Assembly: GCA_036897095.1 (NCBI GenBank)
Contig: JAYMSP010003049.1
Span: 1-21,364 of the forward strand
Length of the DNA: 21,364 nt
Direction: 5' to 3'
Source of the DNA: Plantago elongata
Lineage: Eukaryota > Streptophyta > Magnoliopsida > Lamiales > Plantaginaceae
Shown here: positions 1-11,032 of the stretch, in pieces
Position numbering within the stretch: the stretch's first letter is position 1
Layout of the letters: each line of letters begins with the position of its first letter
Made by a program: the position numbers and the translations under genes
The notes under the pieces: generated by a model
The model's input: only the letters and a program-made list of their open reading frames with translations
The model's database searches: none
What the model was told of the DNA's origin: nothing

Positions 1-297
1 TGTCTTGGCTTCTGTGTGTGGGCGGTGGGGTTCGTGGGGGGGGGGGGGCTGCTGAAGTTTTGGGGCAAGAATTTTGGTCTTTTGGAGGATTGATTTTGGG
101 CTAGGGTTTGGAGGAAGAAGAATATATTTGTTAAATTTCGGTCCGGTCTGTGGACACGCGATTTTGTCTGTTTTTTGACTGGACCGGACTGAGGACCAAA
201 AAGTTAAAATCCTCCATACCGAGGACCGGACCGAGGATCAATTTTCGGTCCGGTTAGGGTCGGTTTTTCGGTCCGGTCCTTATTTTGCTCACCCCTA
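1..297. mobile_element. hAT-like non-autonomous element, one terminus (left part outside the window)
   Basis: The stretch from about 135 to 297 is packed with GGTCCGG / CCGGACC words in both orientations and stops abruptly at 297. Read from the right end on the minus strand, the terminus begins TAGGGGTGAGCAAAATAAGG. That fits the short terminal inverted repeats of plant hAT elements (T/C-A-n-n-G start), and repeated subterminal words are also typical of hAT. The other terminus is not in the window, so the element length and the 8-bp target duplication cannot be confirmed; bases 298–305 would be the right-hand copy. No transposase coding is visible. A run of 13 G at 36–48 lies in the same stretch. 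The class is inferred from one end only. Confidence 0.5.
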
Positions 298-686
298 GTG
301 GCCAATCAGGATCAAAGTAAACTATATTCTACTCTCCAAAACAATTGTAAATCTCACATGCGTAAAAAAGAACTACCTATTTCCATCAAATAAACATCTC
401 AAGAAGTAAACGTGTCCAACCGATTCTTCCATAAATTTGGCAAATAGATGTGTACTATACTCCATCACTCCACATGTCATGACTTATGATGCTCCAAATG
501 ATAATCATATCCATCCACTCTACTCTACACATTTCAGTTTGTTACAAGTTACACCACTCAGTGTATCCATTCAAGTAAAAAACACATTCATTTGCAACAC
601 ATAGTATCACAATTTTACAACCTAAATCACAAATTCCAATCAAGGTACTGAATGCAATAACAATAAAAATGAGAAAGTAGCAGTAC
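298..686. other. AT-rich intergenic DNA, nothing recognised
   Basis: I see no convincing coding sequence, RNA gene or repeat boundary here. Reading on the minus strand just below 687 would be intron or flank of the E3-ligase relic, because a splice-donor-like GTACTG (plus-strand 681–686) adjoins that exon. Confidence 0.5.
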
Positions 687-822
687 CTTCCATCAACCAT
701 AGTATCAAAAGTGTTAGAAACCAAGTGTTGATGTCATTGAGCTCATCCAACAAAATCTTAATAGTATCCGTATGAACATTGAGATCGTTCTTAACCTTCT
801 TGGCATTTTGGAGATCAACATA
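687..822 (-). pseudogene. Exon relic of an MGRN1/LOG2-LUL-type RING E3 ubiquitin ligase
   Basis: Read on the minus strand from 822, one frame gives YVDLQNAKKVKNDLNVHTDT followed by IKILLDELNDINT. One frame over it continues LVSNTFDTMVDG and stops at a GAAG|GTACTG splice-donor-like junction at 687/686. From memory, this order matches the conserved block just before the RING region in plant LOG2/LUL proteins (Y-V-D-h-Q-x-A-K-K-V-k-N-D-v-N-V-h-k-d-T, then L-V-S-F-x-F-D, then D-G). Those proteins are membrane-associated E3 ligases; LOG2 acts in amino-acid export control. The frame changes near 724, where the family has a few more residues. I found no RING finger (C3HC4) and no proline-rich N-terminus nearby, so this is a broken fragment. 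It could be one exon of a captured or decayed copy. The family call is fairly secure, the exact paralogue is not. Confidence 0.6.
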
Positions 823-1610
823 CATCAGTCTCTTAGATAAGTGATGAGAAAAACATCTCAAAGTTAATAGTTGAACTCAGTTAACTAAATTAAGTTGCAA
901 AACAAGAAGAGTTCAGACATTCTTAAAACAAATTTATAGAACAGGGGAGTGCAAGCAATTTATTCACTTTAGAGATTTATATATTTACCTGGATAATGAT
1001 TTCATTATGTAGATGCATTGGGGTCAAGAAACTGACCTCATACCCATTTTCAGTGGCTTGATGTCTTCTATATATCTCAAAAACGCCTGCCCATCCTACA
1101 GAAAGATCGAAATTTCTAGACCAATTCCTAACCGTTGCAGTAATAAAGTGAGACGAGAGAAAGAGAGATGGAAAGTCGATTTTCAAAAATCAGTACTTCC
1201 TTGGGTTGGATCGGATTTTGATCTGGCCAATGCGGATCAAAATCAGTACGGTGGATCGATCGACATCATCGATTGAGTCCAAACCCACGTGACTACGAAA
1301 GAGGAGATGAATCGATCGCTGAGAAGAAGAAGAGGAGATGATGGTCGGTCGATCTTTCTGGGTATAGGTAGGAGGATAGAATTTTGTGAAAAGGGGAAAG
1401 AGATGAAAAGATTTGCCAAACGCGCCCACGCGCCCGTATCGTGCATCTGGGCATGTCCAACGTTTTTTCATGATTTGTGCTTGAATTCGGAGAAATTGGA
1501 TGAAATTATGCTAAAATTGAAATATCTCCACTCGCCATCTATTGCAGTATCATACTACTTTGAAAATATTTACAAAAATAAGACTTCATTTTATAACACA
1601 TAATTCATTA
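823..1610. other. Unassigned region with a G-box and possible minus-strand leader
   Basis: The region is richer in GC than its surroundings between about 1190 and 1480. It holds a perfect G-box core (CACGTG, 1286–1291). On the minus strand there are CT-rich tracts of the kind common in plant 5' leaders, then open stretches ending at donor-like junctions (for example CAG|GTAAAT near 988). It lies upstream of the E3-ligase relic in that orientation, so it could be the promoter and first exon of the same decayed gene. I recognise no protein in the open frames on either strand and do not call a gene. Confidence 0.3.
1286..1291. promoter_or_regulatory. G-box core (CACGTG)
   Basis: A palindromic CACGTG, the core recognised by plant bZIP and bHLH factors. 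It is 1.8 kb upstream of the PFK start, so its relevance to PFK is doubtful. It is closer to the possible minus-strand transcription unit of the E3-ligase relic. A six-base word arises by chance often enough that this is only a candidate site. Confidence 0.25.
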
Positions 1611-2152
1611 CATTTTAAGTTTGACTTTCTATGTATATATTTGATTATATATTTGAAATAAATCATCCTGTGACATCGTTATAGATTAGTACGAGTATAT
1701 ACTAATAATAAATTATTTCATTTCACATGAACCAATATAAAAAAATAAAAAGGAAAATTTTAAGAAATGAACGTCATGTTAACTATTAAATATTTAAGAC
1801 ATCTCAACTCATTTTTTATTAATAATTTTAAGAAATATGATTTATTATAATCATTCTTAAATAATATGTATTTCTTAATAATTAAAATTTAAAGTAGCGT
1901 ATAAAAAATTTCATCTGGATATTCTGTAATAGTGATTTTAAAAAAAAGCTGAGAAGTGTCATAAATTAAAAGAGTTAGTGTATTACACGCTATTTCTCGT
2001 GACAGTAATTTCAGAAATTAAAGGAGGTGAGAGATTGCCTAAAAGGAGGTGGAAAGTTGGGTAGAGAAAAGGGAAAGTCAAAATAGAGAAAGTAGACGTG
2101 GTGGTAGAGTCCATCGTCAACTGAACTCCTCTTGTTTACGAAAAGAACTAGG
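1611..2152. other. AT-rich intergenic DNA
   Basis: Low-complexity, A/T-dominated sequence with no coding frame I can support. It contains one copy (1973–1986) of a 14-bp word that recurs exactly at 2831–2844, on the other side of the possible MITE. Confidence 0.5.
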
Positions 2153-2822
2153 TGGGTGCGTTTAGGATAGGATATTGGGAAATTTCGAATTCGAATGGTT
2201 TTATTTCGAAAATCTCAATCTCAAAATTTTAGATTTCAAAAACTCCGATCACATTGGAATAAATTTCGAATTTTCATATTAAATTACTGGATGAGATTGG
2301 GATTGATTTTACATTCCAATTAGAATTTAGGATCCCAAATGAAATTATATATATATTTATGTAAAATATATACGTCTATAACTTAGTGAAATCATTATAA
2401 AGTAGAATTTAATTATTTAATTTATTTTGATTGTACAATATTTTTTAGATTGAAATTATATATTTGCATTATAATTTTTATATCAATCATGAATGTTCAT
2501 TACGTTTGAAACAAATTTAGTCTTAAAATTTTTTTGTTGGTTTAATTATTATAGAATTACATGTATGATGATGTTTGAAGTTCGGAACAAGTATCTTATG
2601 TTGCCTATATTTATTTAAAAATAGTAGAAACAACTTAATATTTAAATTGAATGATGAATATGTATTAGGTTTATTTGTGATCCCGAAATTCCGTCCAATT
2701 TCGTACGAATTTTGAAATTCAAATTCAAAAAAGTTCCGACTTTATTTAAAATGAAATTGAGATGTAGATCCAAATTACATTTCCAAAATTCCAAACTCCC
2801 AAATTTCCCTCGACGCCACCTA
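2153..2822. mobile_element. Possible degenerate MITE with loosely inverted ends
   Basis: The left end starts GGTGCGTTTAGGATAGG and runs into words such as GGGAAATTTCGAATTCG. The right end, read in reverse complement, starts GGTGGCGTCGAGGGAAATTT and also moves into AATTT-rich, CTCAAT-containing sequence. The two ends can be aligned as an old inverted repeat of about 50 bp with many mismatches. No coding is present. The direct word at 1973–1986 and 2831–2844 does not abut these ends, so it is not a clean target duplication. This may simply be AT-rich DNA with chance symmetry; the call is tentative. Confidence 0.25.
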
Positions 2823-2897
2823 GAAAAAACAGTTAGTGTATTACTAATTTACTACTATGACATGTCCTTCGTTAATCGAATAGATGTCAAAACCAAA

Positions 2898-2974
2898 GCT
2901 TCCCTCTCTTCCTCCGTCACTCTCCGATCCTAACCCCACTTGCTTGTATTTGTATGCACACACTCATATATACT
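2898..2974 (+). promoter_or_regulatory. PFK core promoter: pyrimidine patch and TATA box
   Basis: A CT-rich patch (about 2898–2927) of the Y-patch type common in plant core promoters is followed by a TATATA box at 2967–2972. A transcription start would be expected about 30 bp downstream, near 3000. This leaves a leader of roughly 70 nt before the ATG at 3072. No other ATG lies between the TATA box and that codon, which supports the start choice. Confidence 0.55.
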
Positions 2975-3071
2975 ACACCCAAGCAAACACAACAATTTTA
3001 TTAACAACAATAAGTAGTCGCAGTATTTCATAAGTCTTCTGAATTCGATTTTCTGTTCCACAATCAATCGA

Positions 3072-3349
3072 ATGGACGCGATATCGGCCACAATCAGGCC
3101 GAGTGTGACTCTTCCGGCGAGGGCGATCACTTCCTCCGACCTCGCACCGTTGCGTCCTAGCCGCCGATTTTTGCGGCTGAGTAAAATCGAGGTCAAAGCT
3201 GCCGTCCGATCGCAAAGCATTGATTTCAGCGATCCGGACTGGAAGGTCAAGTATCAGCAACAATTCGAGAGGCGATTTCGTATCCCTCACCTCACTGATT
3301 CCATCGAAGATGCTGCTTCTTATCCTTCAACTTTCTGTCTCAGAATGAG
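3072..3349 (+). CDS. PFK5: PFK exon 1: start codon, transit peptide, N-terminal extension
   Basis: Codes residues 1–92 plus two bases of codon 93. The ATG is followed by G and is the first one after the TATA box. Residues 1–43 have no clear acidic run and are rich in Ser, Thr, Arg, Ala and Pro, as expected for plastid import. The stretch that follows, ending R-F-R-I-P-H-L-T-D, belongs to the N-terminal extension of the plant plastid group. Donor site: GAG|GTCAGT at 3350. Confidence 0.88.
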
Positions 3350-6300
3350 GTCAGTTTTCCAATTCCTCATTCAATTCTATGCTCATCAGTACTTTTTTTA
3401 TTTTTTTGTGCGTGTATGTAATTGAGTTGACTGTTTTTTTTTTAAAATGTAGTGTTGTAGGATAAATCATTCTATTTTTTCTATTAAACTGTTGATCAGA
3501 TCAGATGTATGTATGTGTGTTTCCTGTACTGATAACTGATTAAATTGAAAAATTCATCGGCGTCGCTCTCTGGATTGTTATTAAAATGCAATGTATCCAT
3601 AGTTTGAATGACAGCTGGTTCATTGATGCTTAGGAATATAGTGCTAAATTGAGATTCTGTTTCAGGACACCGGTCACTTCTGATTTCGCGGAAGGATATC
3701 CATCAGATGACAAATGGCATGGCTACATCAACAACAATGACAGAGTGTTGCTTAAGGTGTTACATCACTCCTTTATTTGCTTATTTTGTCTTCATATATT
3801 TATAAGTTATGACTGTAACGTGCTATTACTTATCCAAGTGTCACTGATAATGGGAAACTGGAGGTTGGGAGGAAACTGTTGTTATCTGGCTGCTTAAAAC
3901 CTGGGAATAAGTATAAAATGTTCGACTATGGTTTCTGGAATTACTTCGTACCGGTTATGCAAAAGCATCTATTCACAACTCGCTCAACTTGAGCCATGTT
4001 TCCCTGCTTATTACGTTAAACTTCGCAATTCTTTCTTTATTGTGAAACATTAATGTTTGTCGATTTTGTGTGCACGTTTCGCTTTGTTTATGTTTTATAT
4101 ATGTGCCTTGATGAAAAAATGTGTACAAAAACTTGTGAAAGTCCAAGTTTTTGTGAGGGTCATGAAAGTCATGCAATATTGTATACTAATTGTGCGGTGT
4201 TGTATGTAAATTGTAGATTTTTGCGTATTTGCAAATTGTGTATTATTGTATATTAATTGTGCGGCTGAATCGTTTTGTGTGGGACTCTCAGTACTTTTCG
4301 GGCTCTCAAGAGAGTTTCTAAAAAATGTGTAACCATAATCAGTATATTACCATTATGTATCAAGTTTCTTTAGAAGATTAGATAGGTGTGAGGGTTGTGA
4401 CTTTCTATTGTCTATCTGGGTTATGGTCCTGTTTTCGTTCTGTCGTTACATAGTTGCTAAAGGATTATATGTAAAACATGAATTACTATTATGATAAGAA
4501 TCCATAGGCTACATTATTATGTGATCTCAAACCATAAACGTTGTTACTCCTTTGACCCAATCAATTCAAAATATTTCCAGAAATTTTATTCCCATAGGAA
4601 TTGCTTATCTATTAAACGAATACACCCAACACACAGTTTTAGATTTAATTATTTGTAATCCACTTACCTGATAAAGAAATATTATAACCGCTCTCCCAAA
4701 TTGTCCAATAGCAAAGGCAAATATGTCATAGGGATGGAATTTGTATCATCTATACTACTGCGCATAAATGTTTGTTCCTATCCTTTCATACTACATATAG
4801 CTCGCCAATGAATGCTTAAGATTTTGTATCTCTTATTTTATAGTATATGTTAAGATTGTCTTTACTTTATCTTGATTGCTTCTGAAGGCTACTTGATGCA
4901 ATGTTTTCAGGTGATACATTATTCCTCTCCTACATCTGCAGGTGCTGAGTGTATTGATGGACACTGTACATGGGTGGAGCAATGGTAAATTTTTCATTGA
5001 CTATTTAGTAACTATTTTAATGTTAGTGATAATGGTCAATTCATTCATTAATATATGGAAAATGGAATGTCTTCTAGATGCAAAAATCACATAAATGTAG
5101 CCAAACTTATATGAACACTATACTGAAAACAACAGTGTATTTCTTTTAAGTAGAATTAAACTCCACCTTTTTCAGTTTCTCTTCTCGTTAAAGAATTTAT
5201 ACTTTAATATTCATGGTCAATCCAAATCCACGATGCTGGAACAAATATGAAGCATTCAGTTATGTCGTTACTGAAACTGGAAAGTATCTTTACTATTTTC
5301 CAAGCTTATTTGTTTTATCCAATTTGTGAATCCAAGTGAATTTGTATTTCTAATAAGTATTTTGATAGTTGGCATGTTGAATCATATAATATACTAGAAC
5401 GTGAGAACACGCTATGCGTGTTATTGCGGAATCTAATTACAAATAATTGATTGAATATATGGATGTTATTGATATCCTTTTTTCGAGTTGAATTAGTTTT
5501 AAGGTTAGTACAAAGTGATCAGTTAGAGAAGAAAGAATGGTTAGTCTTATATATTTTGAATGATGAATTGATTTGGTTGGAGTTGTATTAGGGCTTGAAA
5601 TTTAATTAAAAAAAGATTACTTTGAAAAAAAATTAAATGATAGAATTGATTTTGTTATGGTTGCATTATGGCATGTAATTAAATGTATTAAACAAATTGT
5701 TTTTGTAACTAAAGCTTAATTTACATATTATTACAAATGAATCTAATTAAATTAAATTAGGTATTTAATTACACAACCTCAATAATTGAATGATTGACAC
5801 TTATACATAACTGTTAGATTGGTCCTAATCAAATTATTCTGAATTTTTCTAATTTTTCAAGAGAGTTCGAATAAAATTCTGAATTAGAATACCTATCTAT
5901 TATTCAGAAAATTTATTTTTTCGTATTTTGAATTTATTTGTAGAACATGAAGTTCTATTATTCATTATTCGTCTAAAATGATTCTATTGTGCAATTGACT
6001 AGTATTGAATCTTTCTTTTTAAAAATTAAAGGGCTATTGCATATGACACATTATTGTTTTTCACCTTTTATTTTTCAGGGTTCACCGTGCTGGTCCAAGA
6101 GAAAGAATATATTTTAAACCTGAAAATGTTAAGGCGGCAATTGTCACATGTGGAGGCCTTTGTCCTGGTCTGAATGATGTTATAAGACAGGTAAAAATAT
6201 GAAATTGATTGTTACGACATACATATATCTTTTTAATTTTCATGGATCTTACTACCCTTAAAACATAAATAATTAAATAGTAGTTTAACATAAAATTCAA

Positions 6301-9300
6301 ATAATTGAATAGTAGTTTAACTAGTGTTAATCTCGGATCGCGTCGCGTCGTGCCCAACCAAAAAAATTGGGATAGTGGGATCACGCTACTGGGATGACCG
6401 GGATACTGAAGTTAAATATATTATATGCTATACATTATTACATAAACTTAAACCTTAGAAATAACTTAGTTAATGGGCAAACAGTCAGAAATTGAAGAAA
6501 TTTTGACTTGAACTTTGTATATTTGCAGTGTGTTAGGTTTTAAAACTTTAATATCCCACTTGGGATATCCGGGATCCCGGCCGCAATCCCACCCGGGATG
6601 CTATGATTCCCGGGATGGACATGTCAATCCCGTCCAGGGCGCCAAACTGCACCGGGATAGCGGGATCTCGCTGGGATTGACAACACTGAGCTTAACATTG
6701 TTTGTACCTGTTCTAAAAATATAATTGAGGAATTAAGTGTTATGGCTATTATAGTTGAACATTCAATAATTATATTATATATTTTAATTGTTACAAATTA
6801 TTAATTATTTAGTTCAACATTCAATAACAATTTTTATATATTTTAATTGTTACGAGTCTATAACTTTTGACTTGAGCTACTAAAGTTTGGTTAGGAAACT
6901 ATGGATATAACTTTGGCTAGCTATTGTAGTTCAACATTCAATAACTCTCTTATATATTTTGATTGTTGCGAGTCAAATGACTTGAGCTACTAAAGTTTAC
7001 GTAGGAAACAATTGGATATAGCTTTGACTTGGGCGACTTATGTTTAGATAGGAAACGATGGATATTGTAAATAAACATTTTTTTTGGTAAGTATTGAAAT
7101 GCATTAGGCTAAATAGCCAAGGTCTGAGCCCAAAATCGGGTTTACAGATGCGGGTGGAGAGCCAAAGCATCCCTTCCCCATCAAAAGAGATAACCTAATG
7201 AAGCTACATTATTAGCACAAACATTTGCCTTTCTATCTATCTTGCGAATCTCCATCTCACATGGCTCGCGTAAGAGCTCCTTGTAGTGACGACTAATGAT
7301 ATAAACCCCTCCGACGGCTGGTCTAACTCTGTTACCCAGTTAAAAACTGTTTTCGAGTTAGTTTCCACTATGATCTTTTCGTACCGCCTTTCCCAAGCCA
7401 TTTCAAGGCCGGTTACTAGGCTTCGTAGTTCTTTTCATTGACCGTTGGTGCTACCAGCTTCTTTGTAGAGCCCCACTTTCACTCTCCATCGTCACTTCGA
7501 ACTACACATCCAAAGGATCCCATGTTCTCTAACGGATGAAAGCTTCCGTCAATATTTAGCTTTATCCATCCAGAAGGTGGCTTATGCCAAGTGAACTGTT
7601 TCTTAAACGACATGGGATCCGTCTTCATTTGAAGATCACAACTCGACTGCTTGATGAGAAAGATCATTCTCGGTTTGCTATCTGCTTTTCCATGAAAGAT
7701 CCTCGCATTCTGCGATTTCCTGATTTACCATACTACTGCCAAGAAGATTGTCGTCTAACATACTATGGTGTTGATTACACTTCGGAACTTTGCCTGGAAA
7801 TTTTGTTCAAACCATTGAATTCGATGAGATACGCAGGTGCTAGTATTTCTTTCCAAATTGCCTTGGCGACTTATAATGCCGTAATATGTCTTCATCTTTC
7901 TCGTGACAAATACCGCAGCATGGATCATTCGTCATTTGCCTTTTGAACCTTGAGACGTTAGTCATAAGCCTATCTTGAAGTGCCAACCATAGAAAGTGCT
8001 TAAATTTATTCGGGCAATCGACTTTTCCACAACAATTTCCAGTTCACGTCTCTGCCCTTGCCCTGCCTGTTCGAGTTGTCCTGTTTCCTGAGAGTGCGAT
8101 ACGCCGATTGGCACTAGAATATACCTGACGCCGTTTCGTTCCATATTAGCTCATCAGGATTCAATACCAGATGAATATCTGCTGCTACGAGATCTGATAG
8201 CAGGTCCACTGGAATTTCTGTATGCAAACTTGTGAAGTCCCAGTTCCCATCACTTGCTAGAACTTGAATCACTTTGACTTCCATATCCCTTCGATCAATT
8301 CGTGGAATCCTAGTCTAAATACCCTTGCCGTTAAACCATACATCCAGGAAGAACAATATCTCTGCTCCATCCCCAAGTTTCCACCTGAAACTCGAATTTA
8401 ATTCTTGCGCATACTTAATAACTCCCTTCCAACTTGGATTATCCGCTGGTCTGGCTGCATAATGAAGGATACTTTGTCCTTCAAGATACTTTGCTTGCAC
8501 CAGGTCTAACCAGATTGTTCGTTCCTGTATTGCCGTCTTCCACACGATCTTGGACAACATTGCTTTATAATTTAACCTGGCCTCGTGCAAACCCAATCCT
8601 CCTTCCAACTTTGGTCTAACTTGTTTCTAGCTTATGAGATGTGTTTTCCTTTGTGCTATATCATTGGACCAGAGGAAATCTCGGTTCAAGTTATCCAACC
8701 AGTCGCACACATGTTCTGGCAACCAACCTGCTTCCATGTCATAAAGGGGTATTGCTGGCGTGACACTTTGGATAAAGGTAGCTTGACCGGCAGTTGATAG
8801 AAATTTCTTTTTCCACCCTGCATACCTTGCTGTGACTTTGTCGAATAAGATACTGGCCTCCTCTCGGGATTGGCACCATGTCGTAAGGAGACTCCCAGGT
8901 ATTTCCCGAGTCGAAGAGTCTGATCGATCCTAGGATGGTCTTAATCGCACTCTTGGTGGCAGCTCCACTAGAATTAGAAAAAAAAAACACCTTAGACTTG
9001 GCAAGATTAAGATGTAAACCCGACTTCAAACCAAAAAGCTCAATCACTGATTTGATAACTCGTGCATTTCGTGTGGTAGCTTTACTCATCAATATAAGGT
9101 TGTCGGCGAAGAACAAATGATAGAACTCCGGCCCTCCTCTACACGATTTTAGGGGCTGCCACTTCTTTCGATTCACCTTCTCGTTGATCATGTATGAAAA
9201 CTGTTCCATACATACACAAATAGATAGGGAGATAGTGGATCCCCTTGTTGAAGACCACTAGTATGGTGGAATGCTTCAAGCGGTTCTCCATTCCATAAAA

Positions 9301-10995
9301 GTTGGGATCGAGCACCCCTGACTCAAAACATAACAAGTTTAATTAGACTACTTGGGAAGTTAAAGACCAGTAAGGTTTCTTCCAAGAATTTCCAGCTAAC
9401 TCTGTGGTAAGCTTTTTCCAAGTCCAGCTTCATTACCATACACCCAACCTTGTTCTTTTTCTTGCTCTAAAGAGAGTGTACTATTTTAGTATCACAATTA
9501 TATTATCCTGAGTACTTCGACCTCTAATAAAGCTAGATTAAGTAAGAGATATCAAACTTGGCATAATTTCCCTGAGTGTCATTGTTATACACTTCGTTAT
9601 GAACTTATACAAGACATTGCAAAGCGAAATAGGCCGATATTCTGATATCCTGCTTGACTTGGAAATTGCAAAGCGAAATAGGCCGATATTCTAAGATCCT
9701 GCTTGACTTGGAAACCTTTGGAATCAGCATACGAAGACATCACACCTTCCAACATCCACTAAACCCAAGACGAAGTCATCCATCTTGACCAGATGCTTTG
9801 GTGGGGGTGCTCTTGGGGTGAGCCAAGCTTGGAGCGCTGAAATGGGCAGCCTCGGAGTCTCTTAGAGTTCTTATTTCTGGTGCAAAAGCAGATTTAAAGT
9901 AGTTCCTATCATGCTCTTGCAGTTGGTCTTGGTTATCTATCTATTCATTGTCAATTTGCAAAGCCAGAATGCGATTACTCCGTCTCCTTGCAAGCGTAGA
10001 TTTAATAACTTTCTTACATATTTTATATATTTTAATAGTTATGAGTTTGTAATTTTAGCATAACGTTGAGGTATGGTACCAAAACGACCGGAAAGGTGGT
10101 TTCAAAAAAAAAATAGACATACTACATATATAAAACACGCTCTTCTTTATTTTATCTCTAAAGATGGGTCCTAAACAACCAACCACTATTCTATCTCTAT
10201 TATTCTATCTCTATTATTATATCTTAATTATTCATGGATGCTCTGATCCTCTCCCTTCTCCGTTGTGGAAAAAATTGTAATAAAACTCAATTTGGAAAGT
10301 CCCTTCTCCGTGTTTGTTTGTTAGGAGGAAAAAATTTTAATAAATCTTAATTTAGAATGTTTGATGGATTTATGTTTCTAAAATCAAAACACAAAAATAT
10401 AATAATATTATAATTTTAACGGGGAAATAAAAATGGAATAGGATTTGGTATGTATGTAAATTTTATTATTTGGATTAACTTCCACATTTTATAATTTTTT
10501 GTTTGAATCAGCAAATATGGCTCGAACCACCGATCTATTGGATGGAGGTGTTGTCTTCACATTTTATAATGGAAAACTAACTTTAAAATAAAGTGACGAA
10601 ATTAAAACTTATATTTGTTTTGCATACTCTGTTTTCAAATATAGTGTTTTTGTTAAATAAACATGATTGATTCAAGTAAATTTATAAAGTTTGTCATTAA
10701 GTATGAAGGTTTAAAATGTTTTGTTTCACTTAATTCAAAATAAACGTTTTCCAATGTTTATAATTCATTTTATAGAAACAAATTGAATTTTGTAGAAAAT
10801 GAAGACAAGTGTAATTTCTCCTGTTTATTTTGATGGAAAATGAAAATAGTGGAAAGGAAAATATAGGAAAACCTGAAAAAGTGGAAATAACAATAAAAGA
10901 GAAATCATAATATATTATTATCTATTTATAATTTTTTACAAAGAATAATATTTATTGAGAAAATATATTTAATCTAAAAATTATTATTATTATTA

Positions 10996-11032
<37 letters not shown>

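Noticed and set aside
36-48. Run of 13 G as a regulatory G-quadruplex
   Set aside because: One homopolymer at the window edge inside repeat DNA; a sequencing or assembly length error is as likely.
1013-1603. Two plus-strand open frames of 87 and 104 codons
   Set aside because: No recognisable domain, biased composition, and they cross the G-box island; no promoter or conservation signal supports them.
2930-3290. Two minus-strand open frames over the PFK promoter and exon 1
   Set aside because: They are antisense to a well-supported exon and overlap each other in different frames.
6752-7075. CRISPR-like array
   Set aside because: Units are long, unequal and diverged with no unique spacers, in a spliced nuclear plant gene.
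7584-7946. 120-codon plus-strand open frame in intron 4
   Set aside because: It is antisense to the LINE zf-RVT/RNase H region, which has clear family motifs on the minus strand.
10253-10370. Imperfect duplication starting CCCTTCTCCG as a separate transposon
   Set aside because: The copies drift apart quickly and no inverted ends or target duplication could be found in the AT-rich surroundings.
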